From Gammaproteobacteria bacterium (lineage in GTDB: Bacteria > Pseudomonadota > Gammaproteobacteria > GCA-001735895): a stretch of DNA of 64,000 nucleotides. Position numbers and translations under genes: made by a program. The stretch spans positions 21,423 to 85,422 of the forward strand of contig JAJDOF010000102.1 of assembly GCA_022340305.1 (NCBI GenBank). The letters run 5' to 3'. This document shows positions 33,877-43,440 of this stretch, one piece after another; position 1 is the first letter of the stretch, and each line of letters begins with the position of its first letter. The notes beneath the pieces were generated by a model. The model was given only the letters and a program-made list of their open reading frames with translations. It had not been told where the DNA came from and ran no database searches.

Positions 33877-35363
33877 GTGCGCTGCAGGCACATTTACCGG
33901 CACTACAGGTTATCGTGCCGATGTTAACCGCGCCTCTGGTGATCCTGGTGAAGGAGCGCCGCCTGTGCTGGGCAGCAACTTTGCTTGCGAGCTTCTGCGC
34001 ACTGGCAATCGCGGTCTCGCTGTGCATCGACGTGCTGCACGGCGACTATATCCGTTACCTGATGGGATCATGGCCTGCGCCATGGGGCATCGAACTCAGG
34101 GTCGATGCCTTTAGCGCGCTGCTGTTACTGATCGTAAATGGCGCCTCCAGCCTCGCGCTGGTCGGCGCAACCGCTAGCCTCGATCGTGATATCGAAAGCT
34201 CGCGACAACCTCTGTTCTATGCCGCATGGTTACTCGCACTGGCCGGTCTCAACGGCATCCTGGTGACAGCCGATGCTTTCAATATCTTCGTTTTCATGGA
34301 AATCTCGGCACTCGCCAGTTACGTTCTGATTTCAGCCGGGCCGAACCGGCGCGCACTGCCAGCCGTGTTCAAGTATCTGATCATGGGGACCATCGGGGCA
34401 ACCTTCTATCTGATCGGCGTCGGCCTCATCTACCTGATGACAGGAACCCTTAACATCGCTGACATGGAACTCAGGATTCACGAGGTTGCAGACCAGAGGC
34501 CGATTCTCGTCGCCGCCGGGTTCATCACGGTTGGGCTGGCGTTGAAAGCTGCGGTATTTCCGTTACACGTCTGGCTGCCGAATGCCTACACCTACGCACC
34601 GAACATGGTAACGGTCTTCCTCGCCGCCTGCGCTACCAAGGTATCGCTCTACATCCTGTTGCGCATTGATTTTTTTGTATTCCAGCAAAACCTCAGCGGG
34701 CATGATTTTCAGTTCTCCTATTTCCTCATGCCACTGTCGCTGCTGGCCATACTGGTCGCATCTACCGTGGCGATGTTCGAACCGAACCTGAAACGCCTGC
34801 TGGCCTGGTCATCGGTCGCCCAGATCGGCTACATCACGCTCGGCGCCAGCCTCGTCAGCGTGGCGGGCATCACCGCCAGCCTGCTGCACATGTTCAACCA
34901 CGCATTAGCCAAGGGTGCCCTGTTCCTGGTACTGGCCTGCCTCGGCATGAGTCTGCGCCACCTGCGTATCGAAAACATCGCCGGCATTGCAAAGCAGATG
35001 CCGTGGACCATGGCGGCCTTCGTGCTTGCCGGACTCAGCTTGATCGGTGTCCCGGGAACCGCCGGATTTATCAGCAAGTGGTACCTGATAACGGCTGCGC
35101 TTGACTCTGGCCCCTGGGGAACGGCACTGATTGCCATCATCATCATCAGTTCGCTGATGGCGGTAGTTTATATCTGGCGGATTGTGGAAACCGCTTATTT
35201 CCAGCCTGCCGCCGAACAAGCGGTTGTCAGCGAAGCACCTTTGCTGCTGTTGCTGGCGACCTGGACCGCGGTTGCGCTCAACTTCTATTTCGGTTTATCC
35301 GCAGGCTTGCCGGTGGAACTTGCCGATAGCGCGGCGCGGCTCCTGATGGGGCACATGCGTTGA
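33873..35363 (+). CDS. antiporter subunit D-type (MrpD/NuoN-like), first copy
   Basis: 496 aa with a GTG start. Fourteen or so membrane helices of the proton-pumping ND2/4/5 family. The conserved Glu of helix 5 is in VFMEISALASY, the broken-helix Lys region is KAAVFPLHVWLPNAYTYAP, and KRLLAWSSVAQIGY marks the second half. It is an ion channel subunit of the Mrp complex. Its end overlaps the next D-type gene by 4 nt (TTGA). Confidence 0.9.
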   Translation: MSALQAHLPALQVIVPMLTAPLVILVKERRLCWAATLLASFCALAIAVSLCIDVLHGDYIRYLMGSWPAPWGIELRVDAFSALLLLIVNGASSLALVGATASLDRDIESSRQPLFYAAWLLALAGLNGILVTADAFNIFVFMEISALASYVLISAGPNRRALPAVFKYLIMGTIGATFYLIGVGLIYLMTGTLNIADMELRIHEVADQRPILVAAGFITVGLALKAAVFPLHVWLPNAYTYAPNMVTVFLAACATKVSLYILLRIDFFVFQQNLSGHDFQFSYFLMPLSLLAILVASTVAMFEPNLKRLLAWSSVAQIGYITLGASLVSVAGITASLLHMFNHALAKGALFLVLACLGMSLRHLRIENIAGIAKQMPWTMAAFVLAGLSLIGVPGTAGFISKWYLITAALDSGPWGTALIAIIIISSLMAVVYIWRIVETAYFQPAAEQAVVSEAPLLLLLATWTAVALNFYFGLSAGLPVELADSAARLLMGHMR

Positions 35364-36832
35364 GTCCCGAGATGACCATTCTGGCGAGCCTGGCGATACC
35401 GCTGGCGGGTGCGCTTGCCATCCTGCTGGCATCGCGTGTCAGTGACAACCTGCGCGAAACCATGACGCTCGTTACCGCCCTCGCCCTCGCCTGGAATGTG
35501 TGGAGTTTGCTGCCAGCCATCATGGCCGGAGAACGACCACAGGTAACCCTTTTCGAAGTCATACCCGGAATAGACATCGGCTTTGCAATCGAGCCACTGG
35601 GCATGCTGTTTGCCGCATTGGCCTCCGGCCTGTGGATCGTCAATTCCATTTATTCGATCGGTTATATGCGCGGCAACAAGGAAAAGAAGCAAACACGTTT
35701 TTACGTGTTTTTCGCGTTTTCGCTGGCGGCGACAATCGGTATAGCGTTCGCCGCCAACCTGTTCACGCTATTCCTGTTTTACGAGGCTTTGACGCTACTC
35801 ACCTACCCGCTGGTCTCCCACAAGGGTGATGAGAAGACCCTGCGTTCGGCGCGCGTGTATCTCGGTATCCTGCTGACCACGTCAATCGGACTGCTGCTCC
35901 CCGCCATAATCTGGACCTACGTGGTCGCCGGCAACGGTAACTTCACGCCCGGCGGCATCCTCGCCGGACACGTAGAAGGACCCGCACTCGGATTGTTGCT
36001 GGGACTGTTTGTGTTCGGTATCGGTAAAGCCGCCGTCATGCCGGTACATCGCTGGCTACCCGCGGCGATGGTTGCTCCGACACCGGTCAGTGCGCTGCTG
36101 CATGCCGTCGCGGTTGTCAAGGCAGGGGTTTTCAGCGTCACCAAAGTCATCGTTTACATATTTGGCATCGAACACCTGTTTTCCACGCCGAGCAGTGGCT
36201 GGCTACTGTATGCCGCTGCCTTCACCATCATCGTCGCGAGCCTGGTGGCGCTGCGCCAGCAAAATCTGAAACGACTGCTCGCCTATTCGACGGTGGCCCA
36301 GCTTTCCTATGTAATCATGGCCGCGGCGATATTGAAGCCGCTGGCTGAAATCGGTGCATCGATACACATGGTTGCCCATGCTTTCGGCAAGATTACCCTG
36401 TTCTTCGCCGCGGGCGCCATTTATACCGCATCGAAAAAGACCGAAATCGGTCAACTGTCCGGAATCGGGCGGCGTATGCCGTGGACCATGACGGCCTTTA
36501 CCATAGGCGCACTCAGCATGATCGGCGTACCGCCAACGGGGGGCTTTGTCTCCAAGTGGTTTATCCTCGCCGGTGCCTTCCAGGCAGACAACTACGTCGC
36601 AATTTTTACCATCATTACCAGCACCGTGCTGAACGCTGCTTATTTTCTGCCGATCGTGTTCATCGCCTGGTTTGGTCGTGAAACCGAAGGTGCCGGCGCG
36701 CATCATGGTGAAGCACCACTCCCGATCATCATTGCGCTGACCACCACTGCCGCGCTCACCATCCTGTTCTTCCTGTTCAATGGACCAGTGATCGCGCTCG
36801 AAGCACAAATTTTCGGAGGGCCATCGTCGTGA
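35360..36832 (+). CDS. antiporter subunit D-type, second copy
   Basis: 490 aa with a TTG start in the preceding stop; an ATG at 35372 is an alternative. It carries FLFYEALTLLTYPLVSH (helix 5 Glu), GIGKAAVMPVHRWLPAAMVAPTPVSALLH and KRLLAYSTVAQLSY. This second half-channel paralogue sits next to the first. The Mrp complex usually has one MrpA and one MrpD; here three D-like chains replace that set. It overlaps the following small gene by 4 nt (GTGA). Confidence 0.9.
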   Translation: MSPEMTILASLAIPLAGALAILLASRVSDNLRETMTLVTALALAWNVWSLLPAIMAGERPQVTLFEVIPGIDIGFAIEPLGMLFAALASGLWIVNSIYSIGYMRGNKEKKQTRFYVFFAFSLAATIGIAFAANLFTLFLFYEALTLLTYPLVSHKGDEKTLRSARVYLGILLTTSIGLLLPAIIWTYVVAGNGNFTPGGILAGHVEGPALGLLLGLFVFGIGKAAVMPVHRWLPAAMVAPTPVSALLHAVAVVKAGVFSVTKVIVYIFGIEHLFSTPSSGWLLYAAAFTIIVASLVALRQQNLKRLLAYSTVAQLSYVIMAAAILKPLAEIGASIHMVAHAFGKITLFFAAGAIYTASKKTEIGQLSGIGRRMPWTMTAFTIGALSMIGVPPTGGFVSKWFILAGAFQADNYVAIFTIITSTVLNAAYFLPIVFIAWFGRETEGAGAHHGEAPLPIIIALTTTAALTILFFLFNGPVIALEAQIFGGPSS

Positions 36833-37098
36833 GCCAGCATCCTGACGATGATACCTGGTTGGTGCGCCCGGCGACGATACGACTGTTGTGGCGAATCCTC
36901 TGGATAGTGCTGGCGCTGACCGTGGCCGCGCATTTCGTGATCAAGGTGAAAGGCTACTTTGTCATCGACGCCTGGTACGGTTTCGGTGCCGCTTTTGGCT
37001 TCCTGGCCTGCCTGTTGATGGTGTTGATCGCCAAGGGTCTCGGTTTTTTTCTGAAGCGCGACGAGAACTATTACCGGGGAGATCAGGAAGATGATTGA
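36829..37098 (+). CDS. small two-helix membrane protein of the Mrp cluster
   Basis: 89 aa with a GTG start. Two hydrophobic segments (LLWRILWIVLALTVAAHFVI and a second around FGAAFGFLACLLMVLI) are separated by a short polar loop, and a charged tail (RDENYYRGDQEDD) follows. Similar short proteins occur inside this type of Mrp operon, so it is likely an accessory subunit. I have no name for it. It overlaps the next gene by 8 nt. Confidence 0.78.
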   Translation: MSQHPDDDTWLVRPATIRLLWRILWIVLALTVAAHFVIKVKGYFVIDAWYGFGAAFGFLACLLMVLIAKGLGFFLKRDENYYRGDQEDD

Positions 37099-38791
37099 CC
37101 TGTTACCTCCCGCACTGATCCTGCTGGCCGGCGCCCTGTTGGTGGGACCGCTACGTGGTCACTGGCGTTCGGCGGCAGTGCTGCTCACGCCTCTGGTTAC
37201 TTTATGGGCTGTCTGGCAGGTTCCAGATGGTGTCTCCCTGTCCCTGCCCTTTCTTGGCTACCAGATTGAACCGCTCGAAGGCAGTGCGCTGCGACGCCTG
37301 TTCGCAACCATCTTTGCCCTGATGGCCTTCGTCGGTGGCCTCTACGCGTTCCGCCAGGCACGCTGGTATGAACTCGCTGCGGGTTACGCTTATGCCGCCG
37401 GCGCCATTGGCGTCTGTTTTGCCGGCGACCTGATCACACTTTTCCTGTTCTGGGAATTGATGGCACTGTTCTCTACTATTATCGTCTGGTGCGGTGGGAC
37501 GCCAGGTGCCCGGGCGGCAGGTATCCGTTATGCGATCATGCATTTGCTCGGTGGTGTCATTCTCAAGGTGGGCATAGAAGGCGTATACGTGCACACCGGC
37601 TCGCTGGATATACAGCCGATGCTCGCCACCAATTTTGATACCTGGATGATTCTGATCGGCATTTTGATCAACGCTGCCGCGCCGCCACTGTCCGCCTGGC
37701 TGGCCGACGCTTATCCCGAGTCCAGCCCGACAGGTTCGGTATTCCTGTCCGCATTCACCACCAAGACAGCGGTACTTGCGCTGATTCTGCTGTTTCCCGG
37801 GGAACCGGTACTGATCTGGATCGGTATTTACATGATCATGTACGGCATCATTTATGCCTTGTTGGAAAACGATGCACGGCGCATTCTCGCCTATTCCATC
37901 GTCAACCAGGTCGGCTTCATGGTGTGCGCCATCGGCATTGGTTCACAGCTGGCGCTCAATGGTGCAGCCGCGCATGCTTTCGCCCATATCGTCTACAAGG
38001 CATTGCTGTTCATGAGCGCCGGCGTCGTGGTGTATCGTACCGGCAAGCGCAAATGCACGGATCTCGGCGGCTTGTTCCGAACCATGCCACTGACTACCGT
38101 CTGCGGCATTATCGGGGCCTTATCCATATCCAGCTTCCCGCTGACTTCGGGCTTCACCACCAAGACCATGATTTCGCAGGCAGCCGCTGACGGGGGCCTG
38201 GTTACCGTTTACTTCCTGCTTGCCGCCGCCTCGGCGGGCGTATTTCTGCACGCCGGAATCAAATTCCCCTGGTTTGTATTCTTCCAGAAAGACTCGGGGC
38301 TGCGTCCCAAAGACGCGCCCTGGAACATGGGTGTCGCCATGGTTATTTTTGCCGCTATCTGCCTTTGGCTCGGCATTTTTCCGGAGACCCTCTATCAGTT
38401 TCTGCCTTACCCGGTCGACTACATCCCCTATACCGCCGGGAAAGTTGTTTTCTACCTGCAATTGCTTCTGTTTTCGGGCCTCGCATTTTTCCTGCTGCTG
38501 CCGATGATGAAGCGAACGCTCACCATCAGCCTGGACATGGACTGGCTATGGCGGGTATTCGCCCTGCGTATTGGATCTGCACTTTATAACGCTCTAGGGT
38601 CTGCAGGCGGTATGCTCGAAGATGCATCACTCAAAAAGCTGACCCAGCTTGCGGCCGTCGGACGACGTTATTTGGGCGTGGGCAAAAGCGAGGCATCGCG
38701 TGGACTGTTTGCCAGAACCTGGCCAATCGGCACCACAACCCTGTGGATTGCGGTATTGTTGACTGCCTACCTGCTGGTTTATTTCTTATGA
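37091..38791 (+). CDS. antiporter subunit D-type (NuoL-like), third copy
   Basis: 566 aa, longer than the other two D-type chains because of a C-terminal extension with a final membrane helix, which recalls the lateral helix of NuoL/MrpA. The helix-5 Glu is in FLFWELMALFSTII, and the SYSIVNQVGF-like block is ILAYSIVNQVGFMV. The MrpA-like lysine motif reads APPLSAWLADAYPESSPTGSVFLSAFTTK. It closes the antiporter operon. The nhaR gene follows after 139 nt. Confidence 0.88.
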   Translation: MIDLLPPALILLAGALLVGPLRGHWRSAAVLLTPLVTLWAVWQVPDGVSLSLPFLGYQIEPLEGSALRRLFATIFALMAFVGGLYAFRQARWYELAAGYAYAAGAIGVCFAGDLITLFLFWELMALFSTIIVWCGGTPGARAAGIRYAIMHLLGGVILKVGIEGVYVHTGSLDIQPMLATNFDTWMILIGILINAAAPPLSAWLADAYPESSPTGSVFLSAFTTKTAVLALILLFPGEPVLIWIGIYMIMYGIIYALLENDARRILAYSIVNQVGFMVCAIGIGSQLALNGAAAHAFAHIVYKALLFMSAGVVVYRTGKRKCTDLGGLFRTMPLTTVCGIIGALSISSFPLTSGFTTKTMISQAAADGGLVTVYFLLAAASAGVFLHAGIKFPWFVFFQKDSGLRPKDAPWNMGVAMVIFAAICLWLGIFPETLYQFLPYPVDYIPYTAGKVVFYLQLLLFSGLAFFLLLPMMKRTLTISLDMDWLWRVFALRIGSALYNALGSAGGMLEDASLKKLTQLAAVGRRYLGVGKSEASRGLFARTWPIGTTTLWIAVLLTAYLLVYFL

Positions 38792-38930
38792 CCCCTTGAG
38801 CATTTAGCGGACAGGCTCGCTGGATAGCCGTTGATACTGGCAGATATCCCGGTACCAATATCACACAATAAGTCAAAAATATTCGAAGTAACTTGTACAA
38901 TAGATCGAACTTTACGAACAACCTCAGCGC

Positions 38931-39821
38931 ATGATCAATTACAAGCACCTGCATTATTTCTGGGCGGTGGCCAAACAGGGTGGCGTTGCCAGGGCGAGTG
39001 AGCACTTGCATCTAACCCCACAGACTATCAGCGGCCAGATCAGCCTGTTGGAAGAAAGCCTGGGAGAGGCGCTGTTCAACAAGGTGGGACGCAACCTTGA
39101 GCTGACCGAGACGGGCCGACTGGTATTGAGTTATGCCGATGAAATCTTTTCGCTGGGTGGGGAACTTGAGGATACGGTGCGTAATCTGCCTTCTGGCAGG
39201 CCGCTGGTGTTCAAGGTCGGCATTGCCGACGTAGTGCCAAAAACTATCGCCTACCGTCTACTGGCGCCAGCGCTGCAACTGCAGGATACGGTTCGCATCA
39301 TCTGTAAGGAAAACAGCCTCGAAAGTTTACTCGCGGAACTGGCCCTGCATCGAATCGATATGGTATTAGCCGACAGCCCTATTCCTTCGAGCCTCAATAT
39401 TCGCGGTTTCAGTCATTCGCTCGGCGATTGCGGTATCAGCTTCCTGGCCAAACCGGAACTCGCGCGCAACCTGGACGGGGAATTCCCGCACAGTCTGAAC
39501 GGTGCCCCACTGCTGTTACCCAGTGATATCAATCAAATGCAAGGGCGAATCCTGCACTGGCTGGACAGCTTGCATATACACCCTAAAATCGTCGGTGAAT
39601 TTGACGATAGCGCGCTGATGAAAGCCTTCGGCCAGGCGGGTAGCGGAATATTCGTTTCACCCTCGGCAATCGCCCGCGAGAACATGAAACAATACGGCGT
39701 GAACCTGATCGGTAGCACCGAAGACCTGCGCGAACATTTTTACGCCATTTCGGTAGAACGTAAAATTTCACACCCTGCCGTGGCCGCAATTACCGAAACT
39801 GCCCGGGAATGGTTAAAATGA
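38931..39821 (+). CDS. nhaR: NhaR-type LysR activator
   Basis: 296 aa. The N-terminal winged helix begins INYKHLHYFWAVAKQGGVARASEHLHLTPQTISGQI, which is the NhaR form of the LysR DNA-binding domain, and the C-terminal effector domain is complete. NhaR activates Na+/H+ antiporter genes in response to Na+. Its place directly downstream of an Mrp cluster makes that cluster its likely target; this is inference, because no nhaA is seen here. The upstream 139 nt probably carry its own promoter. Confidence 0.9.
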   Translation: MINYKHLHYFWAVAKQGGVARASEHLHLTPQTISGQISLLEESLGEALFNKVGRNLELTETGRLVLSYADEIFSLGGELEDTVRNLPSGRPLVFKVGIADVVPKTIAYRLLAPALQLQDTVRIICKENSLESLLAELALHRIDMVLADSPIPSSLNIRGFSHSLGDCGISFLAKPELARNLDGEFPHSLNGAPLLLPSDINQMQGRILHWLDSLHIHPKIVGEFDDSALMKAFGQAGSGIFVSPSAIARENMKQYGVNLIGSTEDLREHFYAISVERKISHPAVAAITETAREWLK

Positions 39822-39881
39822 CGACATATACCAGTACAGCGATATTTATGGGCGAGCATTTCAATTGGACAGAGTGGACTT

Positions 39882-40670
39882 ATGAGTGATTCAGATAAGC
39901 AGGAATACGACGACAACTTGATGGAATTGCTCGAAGCCCTGTGGGGTGAGGGCTTCATGTCTCCCGGCGGAACAGACGAGGTTGATCGCTACCTGCAGGG
40001 CATCGACCTGAATGGGCAATCGGTGCTCGATATTGGCTGTGGGCTCGGTGGTGTCGACCTCCACTTGCTGCGCCGGCACGGCGCGGCGCGAGTGGTCGGC
40101 ATCGATGTCGACGCGGCACTGATCCTGCGCTGCGATCAACTTGCCGAAAAGTATCAGGCCACTGAGCAACTGCAATTTAGCTGTGTCGAACCGGGACCGC
40201 TGGCGTTAGACCCGGCAAGCTTCGGTATCGTCACCAGCAAGGACTCGATTATCCACATCGAAGACAAGTACGCGCTTGCCCGTGACGTCTTCCGGGTTCT
40301 CGAACCCGGGGGCTGGTTCGTTGCCAGCGACTGGCTGGCCGGTTACGAGGATCAGCCTTCCACACAGATGCAGGCCTATATCGATGCGGAGGGCCTCGAT
40401 TTCAGACTCGCCTCCGCCACCACCTATGTACAGGCGCTGCAGGCCGCCGGCTTTGTCGATATCGACATCGTCGATCGACATGAATGGTATCAACAGCAGG
40501 CCCGCGTCGAGCGTGCGCAACTGGCAGGCGTGCTTAGTGACGGGCTCGCATCGAAGCTGGGCCGGGAATTCCTCGAGCGTGAGATCGACGTCTGGGACAA
40601 GATGATCATTGCCATCGACCAGGGTCAGTTGCGACCCACGCATCTGCGCGGCCGAAAACCAGCCGGGTAA
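39882..40670 (+). CDS. class I SAM-dependent methyltransferase (phosphoethanolamine N-methyltransferase-like)
   Basis: 262 aa. The SAM motif is [16 protein letters not shown] with the acidic GIDVDAALI, then [11 protein letters not shown] and [13 protein letters not shown]. The start [25 protein letters not shown] resembles phosphoethanolamine and glycine-betaine type N-methyltransferases, so a small amine substrate is likely but not proven. It starts 60 nt after nhaR and is followed by the DUF4202 gene. Confidence 0.8.
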   Translation: MSDSDKQEYDDNLMELLEALWGEGFMSPGGTDEVDRYLQGIDLNGQSVLDIGCGLGGVDLHLLRRHGAARVVGIDVDAALILRCDQLAEKYQATEQLQFSCVEPGPLALDPASFGIVTSKDSIIHIEDKYALARDVFRVLEPGGWFVASDWLAGYEDQPSTQMQAYIDAEGLDFRLASATTYVQALQAAGFVDIDIVDRHEWYQQQARVERAQLAGVLSDGLASKLGREFLEREIDVWDKMIIAIDQGQLRPTHLRGRKPAG

Positions 40671-40716
40671 AATCAGCCCAGTAGCCCAACCTAACCAAGC
40701 CAGGCGGATCTAAATC

Positions 40717-41331
40717 ATGTCACAGGAACAGTCTCCATTTGAAAGAGCGCGCAAGCTGATCGACGACGCCAATAGCGCCGACCCCAACCAGGTCAGCGCC
40801 GATGGGCGCGAATGGCCCAAGGAATTGCTTTATTCCGAGCGCATGTCCGAGATGCTGGATCGCTTTAAACCAGAGGCCGACCAGGTGATGAAACTTGCGA
40901 TTCGGGCACAGCACATCGAGCGCTGGAAGTCACCGCGCAAGGCCTATCCCGAGGGTCGCATCGGTTACCTGAAATGGCGCAAGGATCTTTACAAGATCCA
41001 GGCCTCCCGGGCAGCAGAATTGATGGCGCAAGCCGGTTACGATAAAGTCGAATGCGCTCGCGCATGGCAGGCAGTGGCCAAGAAAAACATCAAGGGTAAT
41101 TCCGATACCCAGTTACTGGAAGACGTGACCGACCTGGTGTTCATGGAGCACTACATGCTGGAATTTGTCGACAAGCATCCGGAGTACGACGAGGAAAAGT
41201 GGATCGAGATAATCCGCAAAACCTGGAACAAGATGTCTGCCGCTGCGCAGCAGTTTGCCTTGTCTGGCGCGGTGATATTACCGCCAACGCTGGCGCCGCT
41301 GATCCACAAGTCGGTCACCGGCGGTGACTGA
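40717..41331 (+). CDS. DUF4202 family protein
   Basis: 204 aa, soluble and largely helical. The AIRAQHIERWKSPRKAYPEGRIGYLKWR block, with conserved His and Arg residues, is typical of DUF4202, and MEHYMLEFVDKHPEYDEEKW follows. The H...E/D pattern resembles HD-like metal enzymes, but I cannot assign an activity. It lies 46 nt behind the methyltransferase and ends at a strong terminator hairpin shared with the convergent symporter gene. Confidence 0.78.
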   Translation: MSQEQSPFERARKLIDDANSADPNQVSADGREWPKELLYSERMSEMLDRFKPEADQVMKLAIRAQHIERWKSPRKAYPEGRIGYLKWRKDLYKIQASRAAELMAQAGYDKVECARAWQAVAKKNIKGNSDTQLLEDVTDLVFMEHYMLEFVDKHPEYDEEKWIEIIRKTWNKMSAAAQQFALSGAVILPPTLAPLIHKSVTGGD

Positions 41332-41407
41332 GTTTCGAACCAGAATAAATGCCGTGGAATGATATACGCTGGTAATCCTGCGAGCTCAGGAGTCGACTGA
41401 ACAAGGA

Positions 41408-41436
41408 TGTTGCCGGGTGAGAGGCACCCGGCAACA
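41408..41436. terminator. strong stem-loop, likely terminator of the symporter gene
   Basis: The perfect 12-bp arms TGTTGCCGGGTG and CACCCGGCAACA enclose a 5-nt loop. It lies 12 bases beyond the symporter stop on the minus strand and 77 bases beyond the DUF4202 stop on the plus strand, so it could serve both. The T-rich tail is weak. Confidence 0.65.
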
Positions 41437-41448
41437 CTGCGTTACTGC

Positions 41449-42987
41449 TTACTTGAACTTCTTGATTTCACCCGACTCGAGTCGAGCGAGGTAGCTGGTC
41501 AGCTCACGTTTGACGATGGGCATCAGGCAGTAGAGTCCAGTGATGTTGACAACCGCCATGGCAAAAATAGCCGCATCGGAGAAATCGATGACCGGGCCAA
41601 GATTGGCAGCAGCGCCAATTACCACGAAGATGCAGAAAATCACCTTGAAGACTACTTCCGTGGTCTTGCCTTCGCCGAACAGGTAAGTCCAGGCCTTGAG
41701 ACCGTAGTAAGACCACGAGATCATCGTCGAGAACGCGAACAGTATTACCGCGATCGCAAGGACATAGGGGAACCAGCTGAAGGCACTTTCGAAAGCGGCC
41801 GAGGTCAGGCCCACACCGGAAGCGCCGGTTACGGTCACGATTCGACCACCTTCGGTCAGGTAATTACCGGTTGCGGGATCGATCGACAACTGGCCGGTAA
41901 TGATAATGACCAGTGCGGTCATGGTGCAGATTACGACGGTATCGATAAACGGTTCGAGCAGGGAGACGAAGCCCTCGGTGATGGGTTCCTTGGTGCGTAC
42001 CGCCGAGTGGGCGATAGCTGCAGAGCCGACGCCCGCCTCGTTGGAAAATGCGGCCCGCTTGAAGCCCTGGATCAAGGCACCAACCATACCGCCGGCTACA
42101 CCCAGCCCGGTGAAAGCGCCGGCGAAGATCTGGCCAAAAGCCCAGCCAATCTGATCCGCATTTACCAGCAGGATAATGATGGCCGCACCGACATACATGA
42201 CACCCATGAACGGAACCACCTTCTCGGTAACTTTAGCGATGGACTTCAAACCACCGACGATGACGGCGAATACCACGAGGGCGAATACCACCCCGGTAAT
42301 CCAGCCAGGGAAGTCGCCTAGAATTCCGGAGATTTGTTGATGCGCCTGGTTGGCCTGAAACATGTTGCCGCCACCGAGTGCACCGAGAATACAGAAAATC
42401 GAAAACAGGATGGCGAGGAAACGACCGCCAGGCAAGCCGCGCTCGGCGAATCCCTTGGTCAGGTAGTACATCGGACCACCAGAGACGGTGCCGTCAGCGT
42501 ACTCATTACGATATTTCACCCCGAGCGTACACTCGGTGAACTTGGAGGCCATGCCCATCAAGCCGGCAAGAATCATCCAGAAGGTTGCACCGGGCCCACC
42601 GATGCCGACGGCGACCGCCACACCTGCGATATTACCGAGACCAACGGTACCGGAAAGCGCGGTGGCGAGCGCCTGGAAGTGGCTGACCTCACCAGCGTCA
42701 TTTGGATCCGAGTAATCACCTTTGACCAGCGATATGGAGTGCTTGAAGGCCCGGAACTGAATGAAGGTGAAATAAAAGGTAAACACGGTTGCCGCTACCA
42801 CCAGCCAGGCCACGATCCATGGAAACGAAGTGCCTGGAAATGGACTGAAAATAAAGTTAACAAACCAGCCGGTGGCGCTGGCAAATAAATGGTTGACCGT
42901 TTCATCGATCGACTGCGCGAAAGCAGGGCTCGACAGTAGCGCTAGCCCGCCAGCGCTGACTCCTGCAATAAGTTTATTTTTTTGCAT
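41449..42987 (-). CDS. sodium:alanine symporter family protein (AGCS)
   Basis: 512 aa with about eleven membrane segments. LSGTVGLGNIAGVAVAVGIGGPGATFWM is the AGCS signature, followed by FSNEAGVGSAAIAHSAVRT. The N-terminus carries an extra signal-like helix ending in PAFAQS. It imports alanine, glycine or serine with Na+ at the inner membrane. The universal stress gene lies 18 nt upstream on the same strand, so the two form an operon. Glutamate dehydrogenase is upstream on the same strand but separated by 607 nt. Confidence 0.92.
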   Translation of the reverse strand: MQKNKLIAGVSAGGLALLSSPAFAQSIDETVNHLFASATGWFVNFIFSPFPGTSFPWIVAWLVVAATVFTFYFTFIQFRAFKHSISLVKGDYSDPNDAGEVSHFQALATALSGTVGLGNIAGVAVAVGIGGPGATFWMILAGLMGMASKFTECTLGVKYRNEYADGTVSGGPMYYLTKGFAERGLPGGRFLAILFSIFCILGALGGGNMFQANQAHQQISGILGDFPGWITGVVFALVVFAVIVGGLKSIAKVTEKVVPFMGVMYVGAAIIILLVNADQIGWAFGQIFAGAFTGLGVAGGMVGALIQGFKRAAFSNEAGVGSAAIAHSAVRTKEPITEGFVSLLEPFIDTVVICTMTALVIIITGQLSIDPATGNYLTEGGRIVTVTGASGVGLTSAAFESAFSWFPYVLAIAVILFAFSTMISWSYYGLKAWTYLFGEGKTTEVVFKVIFCIFVVIGAAANLGPVIDFSDAAIFAMAVVNITGLYCLMPIVKRELTSYLARLESGEIKKFK

Positions 42988-43005
42988 TTTAATATCCTGT
43001 ATCAG

Positions 43006-43440
43006 TTAGGGTACGATCGTGCACGGAACCGGAGCGATCTGCGCCAGGGAGGCTGCCACCGATCCAAAAATCAGCTTGGTCAGAGTACTCTGCCCGGTGC
43101 GCCCGACGAAGATCTGCGCTGCGCCTTCTTTTTCGGCAATATCAGCTATTGTCTCGGAGACATGACCGTAGCGAATAATGGCACTGGACTCGACCCCTTC
43201 ACTCGATAATGATTCCACGAGCGGATCGACCAGAGCCAACTGAGCACGCTTGAGTTCCTCGTTGCGACGCTTATGCCGCTCTTCGAGTTCCTCCGGTGTC
43301 AGAAACGAATAAGGTGACCATTCGAGAACGTGCACCAACAGTAGCGACGCACCATTCAGTTTCGCCTGTTCAACAGCAACTTTTATTGCTCGACCAGACG
43401 CAGAACTTCCATCGCAAGCGACGATATATTTTGTAGCCAT
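43006..43440 (-). CDS. universal stress protein (UspA family)
   Basis: 144 aa, one Usp domain. The start is YIVACDGSSASGRAIKVAV, with the UspA nucleotide-binding motif GxxGQSTLTKLIFGSVAASL near the end (IFVGRTGQSTLTK). It is likely an ATP-binding dimer. A strong GGGAGG sits just before the ATG at 43440. Linked with the symporter gene, it may tie amino acid uptake to stress or energy state. Confidence 0.9.
   Translation of the reverse strand: MATKYIVACDGSSASGRAIKVAVEQAKLNGASLLLVHVLEWSPYSFLTPEELEERHKRRNEELKRAQLALVDPLVESLSSEGVESSAIIRYGHVSETIADIAEKEGAAQIFVGRTGQSTLTKLIFGSVAASLAQIAPVPCTIVP

Noticed and set aside
41407..42321. Plus-strand ORF of 304 codons over the symporter gene
   Set aside because: Antisense to a clear AGCS symporter. 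The translation is rich in D, H, G and E, typical of the reverse frame of a membrane protein.
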